A DNA stretch of 64,000 nt from Hexactinellida sp. DTS-2022 (lineage: Eukaryota; Porifera; Hexactinellida), in NCBI GenBank assembly GCA_028753945.1, contig JAPNXP010000002.1:4402001-4466000 (forward strand), written 5' to 3'. The notes beneath the pieces are model-generated. The model searched no databases, was not told the origin of the DNA, and saw only the letters and a list, made by a program, of their open reading frames with translations. The first letter of the stretch is position 1. Each line of letters begins with the position of its first letter. Made by a program: the position numbers and the translations under genes. Positions 54,584-64,000 of the stretch are shown piece after piece.

Positions 54584-56672
54584 TTAAGGTCCAGGTATAC
54601 TCTAGAGCACTTCTACCAAAAGTATTTACCCAATTTAACTCAATTTTTTACAGCGTATATACTTCTTCTTCAGGATGCCAAAAATACAATAATATTGGCA
54701 TATATACTAAGAGAGGAAAAATCTTTTTTTTAATTTTACCACTATTGGGTAGAAGATCAATCAGCAAAGATGAACAAGACCAATAATATTATTGATTGAA
54801 TGTGTTTAGCTGGATGTAATAAATCTAATGAGTGCAGGAATTGTGAATATCTGGATTTTTCTGGATTTCAAATACTTTTATGTGATGTCGACTTTCAAAT
54901 GAAGATTTTCCTGATCCAAAATCCAAAAAGCACATGAACTATACATAATAGAATAAATCGCTGCACTCATTAGTTGTATCTTCACGAGATCTATCCGAAA
55001 CCGTTGAGCTTTTGATTCCACGACCAAAATTGACAAAATGACCTATTACACAAAACTGAAAATGTTAGTTTTGAGATATAGGCTTTTGAAATATGAATAT
55101 AAAATTTTAGGTAAAGTATAGAGGAGGTAAACTAGTAATTCACGTTGTTCATTCAAATTCTAACTCACTATGTGTATTGAAGTGAATTAGCCGCCGCCAC
55201 AACCACTTGCACCTCCAAAGCCACTTCCGTTCTCCCTCCCAGTTTGGTATTTATCTCTTCACCCAACACCAAGTTGACGTGACCCCACAATTGTTAGGAG
55301 CACTATTGGGATCCCAATCTAATTCTCCACCCAATAACCACGGCCCTGCGCATTCAATAGTGTTCATTTCAATTTAAATTTGAAATTATTCCTCAATAAT
55401 CCCTATATTGAACACAAAATTCTAAATTACACCTGTGCCGAGAGCATTTTCGTAGTAATTGCAATTATTTCCATAAAATTTCCAAATAGAACTACCAAAA
55501 GTCTAAAATTACACCTGTGCAGACAGTAATTCCCTTTGTATTTTGATTATTCGTATATGAATCCCTATATTTAACTACCAAACCAAAATTACACCTGTTC
55601 CGACATTAAAATCCTTTATATTTGCAATTATTCCAATATAAACCTATATTGAACTACCAAAAATCAAAAATTACACCTGAACCGACATCAATTTTCCTTA
55701 TATTTGCAATTATTTCAATATAAATACTATATTGAACTACCTAAAATCTAAAATTACACCTGTACCAAAAGCAATTATATTTGTATTTGCAATTATTCCT
55801 ATATAAATCCAATATTGAACTACCTAAAATCAAAAATTACACCTGTACCAAAAGCAATTATATTTGTATTTGCAATTATTCCTATATAAATCCAATATTG
55901 AACTACCTAAAATCAAAAATTACACCTGTACCAAAAGCAATTATATTTGTATTTGCAATTATTCCTATATAAATCCTATATTGAACTACCTAAATCAAAA
56001 ATTACACCTGCACCAAAAGCAATTTTATTTGTATTTGCAATTATTCTAATATAAATCCTATATTGAACTAACCAAAATCAAAAATTACATCTGTACCAAA
56101 AGCAATTTTATTTGTATTTGCAATTATTCTAATATAAATCCTATATTGAACTAACCAAAATCAAAAATTACACCTGTGCCGACATCAATTTCCTAAATAT
56201 TTGCAATTATTCCAATATAAATCCTATATTGAACTACCTAAAATCAAAAATTACACCTGTACCAAAGCAATTTTATTTTATTTGCAATTATTCTAATATC
56301 AATCCTATATTGAACTACCTAAAATCAAAAATTACACCTGTACCAAAAGCAATTTTATTTGTATTTGCAATTATTCTAAAATAAATCCTATATTGAACTA
56401 ACTAAAATCAAAAATTACACCTGTGCCAACAGCAATTTCCCTTTAATATTTTATTAATTTTTAATTTTTTAATTTTTTAATTTTTTTATTTATCAGAGAC
56501 GAGGTCACGAAAATGTGTCAAACTTTAAAGATATATGGAGTTTTTCTTAGAAATTTCTTGGGAGTACACATGGATATCAATACAATCCAAAAATACAATA
56601 AAAACGAAAAAGACCTTTTTTGGGTTTTTTTGTTGAAATTTTCCATTTTTCTAGAGTATACCTGGACCTTAA
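54584..56672. mobile_element. Family H element, complete (2.1 kb), with internal tandem array
   Basis: The ends are TTAAGGTCCAGGTATACTC and its exact inverse, with TTAA on both sides. The first 550 bp match the H copies at 38993 and 21985. The middle is replaced or expanded by a 13-fold 83-bp array (about 55350-56440). The last 200 bp are T-rich and end CTAGAGTATACCTGGACC. No transposase. Confidence 0.9.
55350..56440. repeat. Tandem array, 83-bp unit, 13 copies
   Basis: The phrase ATTACACCTG recurs at 55426, 55508, 55588, 55670, 55753, 55836, 55919, 56001, 56084, 56167, 56250, 56331 and 56414, spacing 80-83. Each unit contains TTGCAATTATT, then ATATTGAACTA. Left units are more diverged than middle ones, the usual pattern for unequal exchange. 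The short open frames through it (60-63 codons) are by-products. Confidence 0.95.
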
Positions 56673-57102
56673 ATCGTATTCAACGATACTTTTATGTAGG
56701 TATTTTTTTGTAATGTAAAATTATCCTTACGGTTAAATTCAGTGGCGTAGCCAGCTCTAGACTTGTGGAGGTGCGTCGGTGGTGCATGGGATCCTCGCGG
56801 TGGTGCGTCGGTGGTAATGGGCTCATTTCGGTGGTGCACGGGGTTGTCTTTTCTGCCCTACCCTCCCCCTATATCCCAAACAATCCTTGGCAATTCACAA
56901 AGTGCAAATCAATTTGCGAACGAAGTATAATCGGACCGGTGATAGGCGAATTAATTACGCAGAAACATCAAGGGGATTTTAGAAAAGTTCATGTACAGTC
57001 CACAAAAATTATATCCGAGATGTATACCATTTCAAAGATCGTGTATACAAGTATTGAAGATGATTGGGAATGCCGTTGTGCAGTTCTTAGAAATTGAAGT
57101 TC

Positions 57103-57475
57103 AGTCAACTCCCATTATAACCAAGTCGGATATAACGAAGTACCTACTCATAACGAAGTCATTCAATGATCCGGAAATTTTCTATCTTATTACATTATTA
57201 AAACTTCGGTTACAACGAAATGGATATAACGAAACTCCGCTTATAACGAAGTGATTTATATCCCATATAGCCTCTAAGCCATTGATTTTGCTCCGGTTAT
57301 AACGAACTCAGGTAATAACGAATTCTGCTTATAACGAACTCCGGTTATACCGAAATCCGTTTATAATAAACTCCGGTTACAACGAAATTAAACTTGTAAT
57401 GAACTCTTTTTAGATCGAACTCCGCTTATAACGAACTCCGGTTATAACAAACTCCGCTTATTACGAAATGAAACT
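57103..57475. repeat. Array of pogo-terminus-like TATAACGAA motifs
   Basis: It starts CAGTCAACTCCCATTATAAC, like a pogo/Tigger end, and then repeats variants of CTCCGGTTATAACGAA and CTCCGCTTATAACGAA more than a dozen times at irregular 12-25 base spacing. It has no complementary terminus of its own. Confidence 0.82.
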
Positions 57476-57516
57476 ACGGGCGATCAATCTAACGTAGAAT
57501 CGATTATTTAATGGCC

Positions 57517-57640
57517 TCATCCTCAAGTTAAAAAGAAGTAAAACATTTCTTGGGATAAGCAGGATATTATCGTCAAAGATTTTGCTTCTATCGCAAATCC
57601 ATTGATTTCCTTGCTGAGGACAGATATGAGTTTACCTCAT
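57517..57640 (+). pseudogene. Ty3/gypsy polymerase fragment (RT to RNase H junction)
   Basis: One frame reads VKHFLG, a stop, then AGYYRQRF and further residues to DFLAED. The V-x2-FLGLAGYYR(R/Q)F motif is typical of the end of gypsy reverse transcriptase. Only about 40 codons survive, inside the hAT-type element at 56740-57827, so it was either captured by that element or inserted before it spread. Confidence 0.6.
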
Positions 57641-58269
57641 GTTATTTTTAAGTGTTCATTTCAATCAAGGTTATTTTTAAGTGGTAATTTCAATCATTAC
57701 AAGTGATGATTTGGGAATTAATGCTTACTACTTAGGTGTCTAAAGAAATGCGCACCACCTCAAGTGGTGCGCAAAAACATTTTGGTGGTGCGCCGCACCA
57801 CCACGCACCACCCTGGCTACGCCACTGGTTAAATTACGGCAGATTCTGGCAAAAAAACACATAAATTTCGTTTTGAAGTTACGTGGTTAATTTTCACATT
57901 TATGTTAGAAGACATTATAAATAGATCCAAACTGTAGACGAAATTAAATTATCTTCTATAAACTCGATTTTATGGGCCGTGGAGTTTTGTGTTAATACAA
58001 AAGTCCCATAGTGGAGTTTTGGGGACTCCACCACATAGAAAACTGGTTTGGGAATAAATATTTGATAAAGACATATTCAGAGCTAAGTATCATTTAGATC
58101 ATCGTTATGTGCGGTTGGTGGCCGGTTTAGAATATTGATTTACCTATTTTAAAAAAATTGCGACCTTTTAAATCAAAGAATGAATAAAAAGGTCACCATT
58201 TTATGAGATATTTGAAAATTGTTTGAAAAAAATAATTTGGAGTCTTAATTCATAAATTTAATAGGTCCG

Positions 58270-58706
58270 CTTTTATAAATTTGATATTCGCGAAACCAAT
58301 TATGAATCGATTTACATTCGCTTCCTCTACGCCTCTAACAAATTATACTAAGCTAATTTTATGTTTCAGCTTTGCATTATAGCCATCGATAGAACTGTGT
58401 AACAGTCAATTGCTGCTATTTCTGCCTTGTAAGTTTAGATGGGTAGTTGTTAACAACTGCTCTTTAGTTTTTATCAATTTTTCTTCTTGTAACCATGATC
58501 AAACACAAGTGCCGCCCTTTCATTACCAAATAATGTATCACTACCAATATGTGCTAACTTGATAACTCAGTATCGAGTGCAAGAGCACGTATGTATACCT
58601 TTTGAAATCGTAGGAGAGACCCACAGGTGTGACTATTACGTATAGGTTTTCCTAACTATGGGCTTAGCTAACTTAAGTAGTGCATGGATCCATTGTTGAC
58701 CCTCCT
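58270..58706. other. No gene seen
   Basis: AT-rich DNA between a broken family A copy and a hAT MITE, with no open frame or repeat I can name. Confidence 0.5.
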
Positions 58707-58714
58707 ATATTGAT

Positions 58715-59192
58715 TAGAGGTGCACCGGATCCTGGATCCGGTTCCGGATCCGGCCGGATTTCCCCATTTGTGGAGGATCCGGGATCCGGCCGGATCCGAG
58801 ATGAGGTTACCGGATCCACCGGATCCGAATCTGTATGTGTATCAACTATTTAATTGATTATATTAATCCAAGTAACCTCTAATTACTTACAAAAACTATT
58901 CAATAGTGACATACTCTACGCCAATTCAAATTTATTATAATTTTCATGAAGTAATAGGAGACATAAATTAATCAAATATCTCTGATTGACAGATTGAGAC
59001 AATTTTAATATCTTCATACTACCTAAGTTTTACATTACCATATATCAATTACTACAAACTTAATATAACTGTATTTTCTTTCCAAGCGGATCCGGATCCG
59101 GTAAGATCCGGTTCCGGCCGGAGCCGAAAATTCAGGATCCGGTGAGATACGGATCCAGCCGGATCCGAAAAAGTGGATCCGGTGCATCCCTA
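58715..59192. mobile_element. hAT-type MITE (family T), relative of the BED-finger hAT
   Basis: It starts TAGAGGTGCACCGGATCC and ends GGATCCGGTGCATCCCTA, with a perfect 8-bp duplication ATATTGAT (58707-58714, 59193-59200). Dense GGATCCGG repeats lie at both ends, as CCGGATAT repeats do in the autonomous element at 4991. 478 bp, no coding capacity. Confidence 0.93.
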
Positions 59193-59200
59193 ATATTGAT

Positions 59201-59524
59201 CACATCTCCAGCCATTTGCATAATTTCCATTGAATAAATAGATAAACACATCACCTTCTCTTGATTTTTTCAACATATCATGGATGTCTCAAGGTGTTTA
59301 CGCCCATTTATCAAATAGTACGTGTCAAAGGAACGATTGATTAAATTCAATCTTTTTCTACTTTAGACCATCTTGAGGTTAATTCCATTCATCAATTATG
59401 TATTGTTAATAGAAGATTATATAAATAGTTCATTATTTATGAATATTAACACGGTGAGTTGAGTTAAGTCAACTATTCCTTATTTAATTAAATTTACTTT
59501 AATCCATTGTATAGTAAACTAAAA
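59201..59524. other. No gene seen
   Basis: AT-rich DNA without a recognisable feature. Confidence 0.5.
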
Positions 59525-60280
59525 TTAAGGGGGACACTAAGTGATCAAAGTTGCAAAAGGAAGAAAAGGTAAAATCTCCAGATATGATATATAATATAAT
59601 ATAATAGTACGTAGATGATGAATCCGAAAAAAATTTCAAAAAATTTCACTTTGAGGTCACTTTGGGATGAAATTAAAAAAAAATTAAAATTTTAAAAAAC
59701 AAATTAATTTATTTTCTGGCACAAATGTTGTTATATACGAGTATTATGAACTTATTGAAAAAATACACAAAAAAGTTGAGAAATTTTTTAGACACTGCGC
59801 CAAAAGTGAATTCAGTATCTAAAATTATTTTTTCGAATAGTAACCTCAATTATAAAATGTTCCTAACTTGATTCAGCCGGGTTTGTGTCCTTCAGTTTTT
59901 CAACTCTTTATATGTTTTAATGAGCAAATATTTTTTTAATGAGAAAATTATGAATATTTTCGACTAAATGTCCAAATAAAATTTTAGAAAATTATAATAC
60001 TAAAATACAAATTTTGATATACACAAACCCGGCTAAATAGAGTAAGGAACATTTTATAATTGAGGTTACTATTCGAAAAAATTATTTTAGATAGTGAATT
60101 CACTTTTGCTGGCTAGTATGAATCAGTATAGTATAGAAATTTGATTAAGCTATAACCAGAATATATGAATTCTCAACTTCTAATATTATGGATATTTTCT
60201 AGATAGTTATAGAGCAAATTAATGGCTATTTCAACTTTCTCAAATTCGATGGTTGAAAATTCACTTAGTGTCCCCTTTAA
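59525..60280. mobile_element. Family V element with TTAA ends and inner fold-back
   Basis: The left end is TTAAGGGGGACACTAAGTG and the right end the inverse of TTAAAGGGGACACTAAGTG. Inside, 59812-59905 pairs with 60027-60112 (TAACCTCAATTATAAAATGT and its complement, then CCGGGTTTGTGT). 756 bp, no gene. Confidence 0.85.
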
Positions 60281-60509
60281 ATATGTATGTATAAGCAGCT
60301 CGAAATCATAAGTGAAATCAAAATAATTATTTCAAGTTGAAAACTAGGAATTAGATTAAACAGTTTCACTGAAACACTAATGTAAGTAAACAAGAATTTC
60401 CAACACCCATTTATGGCTTGATTTTCCCTTTATTAAAAGATTTCTTCTCCAAATCAAACGCAAATCTTATGATGAATCCAATGATGAAATATAAATTAAG
60501 GGTTTAGTC

Positions 60510-60787
60510 CAGTGGTTCTTAACTTCTTTTATGTCATTTCCCCTTTTGGCCTGTTCACTCTACCCGATTCCCCCTTCATTTGTAGTATAAGGAATAAAGT
60601 AGCCATGAAATGACAAATTATTAGCTGTCTGGCGATTACTGCTTCTTGGCCACCAGTGGAACAATGTTAGGAGGTATTATTTTATTTTGGTTTTATTAAT
60701 ATTATTAATTTTGTCTAAATTGATTTCCCCCATATATTCCAGAAATTTTCCCCCAGGGGAAAATTTTCCCCAGGTTTAGAACTACTG
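60510..60787. mobile_element. hAT-type MITE (family U)
   Basis: Ends CAGTGGTTCTTAACTT and AGGTTTAGAACTACTG, with a perfect 8-bp duplication GTTTAGTC (60502-60509, 60788-60795). 278 bp; the interior carries TTTCCCC-type runs. Confidence 0.93.
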
Positions 60788-60807
60788 GTTTAGTCATAGT
60801 ATTCTAT

Positions 60808-61842
60808 ACATAAGGCAATGAAACGGACTCAAATTTCTGGACCTGGTATTGATTCGTATAGTCAACTATATAGATGCAATTCAATTATTCTTCGAAAAAA
60901 TTATTCCAGGGTTCTTCTACTTGTGTAATTGTTTTTATAAAGGTGGTCATGTACAAGACCCATATTTTTGAAGTGCCACTTGGTCGGCATGACGTCACTG
61001 TATTGTCAAATAGTCCAAATATGCCAAAACATTGAACGCATGTAAAATGTTCAATTTCGATTTGTAAAACAAATCGCTGTGACTAACCCATCTAGGAGTC
61101 ATTTTACATAAAATAACTCATAATCAACTATGGAATGTTGTCACATTCCCCTGTTGCATTGGAAACGTGATTTCAATTCTTGAGGTCATATCTCGGGAAG
61201 GAATTTAGTTACAGATTACTCAATGGATCCATTTGATAGCCCGTCCTCAACTTCCTATTCAATGATAATACATTTCGATGCGCTATTTCCAAACAATTTC
61301 TGAAAATTGTGATTATTGTACATACCTTAAAATGTTTATACACATTTTGCGCAAAATTGGTTGGATAGAGCATCGAAATGTATTATCATTGAATAGGAAG
61401 TTGAGGACGGGCTATCAATTGTATCGATGAGTAACCTGTAACTATATTTCTTCTCAAGATATGACCTCAAGCATAGAAATCACTTTTCTGAGTCCACAGA
61501 TGGATGTGGCAATATTCGATAATTGATTCTGAGAAATTTTATGTAAATGACTCCTTGATGGGTTAGTCACAGCGACCTGTTTTAAAAAGCGAAATTGAAC
61601 ATTTTGCAAGCGTTCAAAGTTTAGGCATATTTGGACTATGAGACAATAGAGTGACTTCATGTCAACCAAGTGTTACCTCAAAAATATGCGTCTTGTGCAT
61701 GACCACCTTTCTAAAAAATATTAAATAAGTAGAAACACCCTGGATCACTTATTTCAAAGAATAATTGAATTGCATCTATTTAGCTTGACAATACTAATCG
61801 ATCCCTGGTCCAGAAATTAGAGTCCGTTTCATTGACTTATGT
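60808..61842. repeat. Palindrome of about 1 kb (arms of about 480 bp)
   Basis: Arms 60808-61286 and 61366-61842 are inverse copies through ACATAAGGCAATGAAACGGA, AAAGGTGGTCATG, GTGACTAACCCATC, GATAGCCCGTCCTCAACTTC and CATTTCGATG. The spacer is about 80 bases. By eye the arms agree at roughly four bases in five. No coding; frames at 61454 and 61839 are by-products. Confidence 0.93.
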
Positions 61843-62275
61843 TTAGGATGCTATGGTTTAGTGCAACATTTATTGAGTTATTGACAGGAAATTTTTGCAA
61901 GGTGTTGAAAATCTGTCCAAAATTTGCAAATTCAAATGGTTATTCGCACCTACATGTGAAGTTTCAGCCAATAATATATGAAGGTGTGGCCAGAGCACCT
62001 TTTATAGAGAAATTAAAATGAATTTTCTTTCTAAGATGTGTTAAACAATACAGAAATGTGTTTCGGAAGCTAACGACCCTTAGTGTGCTGGAAGTATCCT
62101 TTACGCTCACATCAATTCAGAGATATTCAAATTTCATGTAAATATAATAGGTGATGAGTCAGCATTTGTATGTGCGTGTTGGGTGTTCACCAAATACCAA
62201 CCAAACCATTCGAAATATGTTATTCACAAAATTATAAAAACACAATTTTTCTGATGTCATCATCACTTGAAGGTG
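61843..62275. other. No gene seen
   Basis: AT-rich DNA between the palindrome and a family A copy; a 60-codon frame at 61839-62021 has no recognisable content. Confidence 0.5.
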
Positions 62276-62892
62276 TTAAGGTTAAATTACGGCAGATTCA
62301 CCCAAAAAAACACATGAATTTAGTTTTGAATGTGGGAGTTTGAATTTCAGATATATGATAGAAGACATAATAGCTAGATTCAAACTGAAAACGAAATCAA
62401 GTTATTTTCTATAACCTCGATTTTATTGGGCGTGCAGTTTTATGCTAATACAAAAGTCCCATAGGGGGATTTCTTCATACTCCACCTAATATGTATGTGG
62501 ATTTCAAGATAATTATTTGCTAAAGACCTATACTGTGTGATCTATCAGATAGATTATCGTTATGGGCGGTTGGTGGGCGGTTTGGAATTTTGATAAGATC
62601 TAAATAAAAAATATTGTGACCTTTTGAATCCAAAAATGAATAAAAGGTCATCTTTTTATGCGAAATTTGATAAAATGTTTGTTAAAAAAAATTCCAAGTC
62701 ATAAGTCAAAAATGTAAACGTCAACCAACTCCGTACGCTTAAAATCTTTAATTTAAATATTGATTCTGATAGCAAACATTGATGGCCGCATTGCCAAATT
62801 ACCGCATAATATCGACCACCACTTTGGAAATCGCCCTGTGGGAGATTTGTATTAGCCAAATTTTGAAACCGACAAAAAATAAAAAGTATAAT
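62276..62892 (+). repeat. Family A MITE, right end deleted
   Basis: It starts TTAAGGTTAAATTACGGCAG and follows the family to AAAAAGTATAATGGAT, where similarity stops about 110 bases short of the right terminus. It is moderately diverged from the young copies. Confidence 0.9.
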
Positions 62893-63038
62893 GGATAAAA
62901 ATTGACCTACGTCACCAAAAATTATCGGATTCAAATTTTACTTCATATTCGAGTGGTTTACACATATATGTATAATTGCACAGGTACAACCCATATTTGA
63001 ACAATTTTTAATTTTTGGTTCGATCGAAGGGGCAATCT

Positions 63039-63215
63039 CCTTAAGCGCTGATAGAGCTTAATTTATTCAATGGATATATTTGTGTATACTTCCAAGCTAT
63101 TTCCTCTTCAGTTTTCGTGCTTACTATATATTTATTAGTCAGATACTGAAACCTAGGCAATGATTTCATGATTATTTGGCATTTTTTTGATTCAAAATAT
63201 TACAACAATTCTTTA
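63039..63215 (-). repeat. Family I repeat fragment, reverse orientation
   Basis: AAGCGCTGATAGAGCTTAAT and CATGATTATTTGGCATTTTT match the reverse complement of 12300-12470 inside the family I element at 11967-12671. Similarity may extend weakly to about 63530 (CAACTTGCGGGTCGG). Confidence 0.65.
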
Positions 63216-64000
63216 GATCAATTTGCAACGTTAGAAACAGCTTGGATGTATCTACTAGCATACTCTTAAATATTCTCAATCCTTAATTCATATTAAACCA
63301 GTTTCAACTTTCAGAAAAATGGCGTCATGTTGGCTCGACTTTCTCGAAAAATGATTTCTAGAATTAGTACAAATTCATAGAAAAGTAGGTACCCCCGGTG
63401 CCATATTTCCTAAAGTATTTTGAATTTTTGAATGAGACTTTCAGTGAATACTCTAATCATATAGAGTTTGCTAAATATATACTAAAACATTAAACTTATG
63501 AATTATGGAATTTCATTTTCAACTTGCGGGTCGGCCCTTAACTAATCTCGTGATTTAAACAATATTACCATATATGGAAAGGTGTGAACATCGCACAACT
63601 TACATTCCACAAATATTTTCGATAAATCAATATGACCGTTGGACTCACAAATATGATTTCCTATACGACAATAATACATTTCCTGTGTCTAGCATTAGCG
63701 GATTACGGGATATCAATAAGTAACAATACTGTTTTAGGCCTACGTTAATTTACCGTAAACGAAGTTTACAGTCCCTATATTAAAGAAGTCTCTGACATGG
63801 AATACACATAAGATATATCATTGTATAGAAATGTTTATGATAAACAGCCATTATGTAAATGCTGACTCATGATTAAAATGCGCCTAAATCAAATGAGTGA
63901 TGGCCTTTTGAACTTTTTAAGTAGTCTTAATTGAAACCTTGTTTTTTTTAACCCCAGAAAGTTGTACTCGCATGCATTAGATGCTAACTCTTTCATTTAT
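63216..64000. other. AT-rich DNA, no gene seen
   Basis: An ACCATATATGG motif near 63568 echoes the family B/O core. Nothing else was assigned up to the window edge. Confidence 0.45.

Larger units (their letters stand above)
56740..57827. mobile_element. hAT-type element (family F-like) with captured sequences
   Basis: Ends CAGTGGCGTAGCCAGC and CCTGGCTACGCCACTG with a perfect 8-bp duplication GTTAAATT (56732-56739, 57828-57835). Subterminal GGTGGTGCG repeats lie on both sides. The 1088-bp interior contains an array of TATAACGAA motifs (57103-57475) and a piece of Ty3/gypsy polymerase (57517-57640). Frames at 56765 and 56991 are not considered genes. Confidence 0.93.
56725..58265 (+). repeat. 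Family A MITE, diverged copy split by a hAT-type element
   Basis: The left terminus TCCTTACGGTTAAATT is followed by the insertion at 56740-57827. The copy resumes ACGGCAGATTCTGGC at 57836 and continues through CAAAAGTCCCATA, ATCATCGTTATG and TTGCGACCTTTTAAATC to about 58265. The right terminus is lost. Confidence 0.85.

Noticed and set aside
55781-56049. Overlapping 60-63 codon frames with repeated TYLQLFLYK-like peptides
   Set aside because: They are produced by the 83-bp tandem unit.
55350-56440. CRISPR array
   Set aside because: The repeats are contiguous, whole 83-bp units without unique spacers, in a eukaryotic transposon.
1-64000. Bacterial or phage origin
   Set aside because: Metazoan-type hAT, Tigger and gypsy proteins, a 60-bp GT-AG intron and poly(A) signals fit a eukaryote; no operons or ribosome binding sites were seen.

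Overview
This window looks like a gene-poor, AT-rich stretch of an animal (probably invertebrate) genome. The evidence is intron-type splice sites, AATAAA poly(A) signals, hAT, pogo/Tigger and Ty3/gypsy proteins of metazoan type, and dozens of short non-autonomous DNA transposons. The species cannot be named from sequence alone. There is no prokaryotic operon, CRISPR array or viral genome. Host coding sequence is minimal: one terminal coding exon at the left edge (1-345, poly(A) signal at 550) and one candidate terminal exon at 34977-35185 (poly(A) signal at 35191). Neither product was recognised.

Almost everything else is nested mobile DNA. 4991-8135 is a complete BED-finger hAT element whose 643-codon transposase is split by a TTAA-inserted MITE. 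9.5-16.4 kb is a minus-strand hAT of the TTF-finger/ZMYM type, itself broken by a second, plus-strand hAT (10702-14098), which carries a further insertion (11967-12671). 17.4-25.1 kb holds MITEs and fold-back repeats. 26-32.7 kb holds a MITE with a tRNA-like segment, a decayed hAT and a Tigger element (29461-32261) interrupted by a hAT MITE. 35.8-44 kb holds TTAA-type elements inserted into a Ty3/gypsy integrase remnant. 45.3-49.2 kb is a Tigger-like MITE stuffed with four other insertions. 50.7-53.5 kb is a fold-back element with four insertions. 54.6-56.7 kb is a TTAA element carrying a 13-fold 83-bp tandem array. 56.7-62.9 kb holds more hAT MITEs and a 1-kb palindrome.

The main biological signal is a clan of families that all begin TTAAGG at both ends and sit in TTAA targets: A (726 bp, eleven copies or pieces), B, H, O, P and V. 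Several share internal modules or fold back on themselves, and no autonomous partner is visible here. In several cases the insertion site can be proved because the interrupted transposase or integrase reading frame, or a paralogous repeat copy, gives the empty site. Family letters are local labels, not database names. All similarities, copy alignments and duplications were judged by eye.
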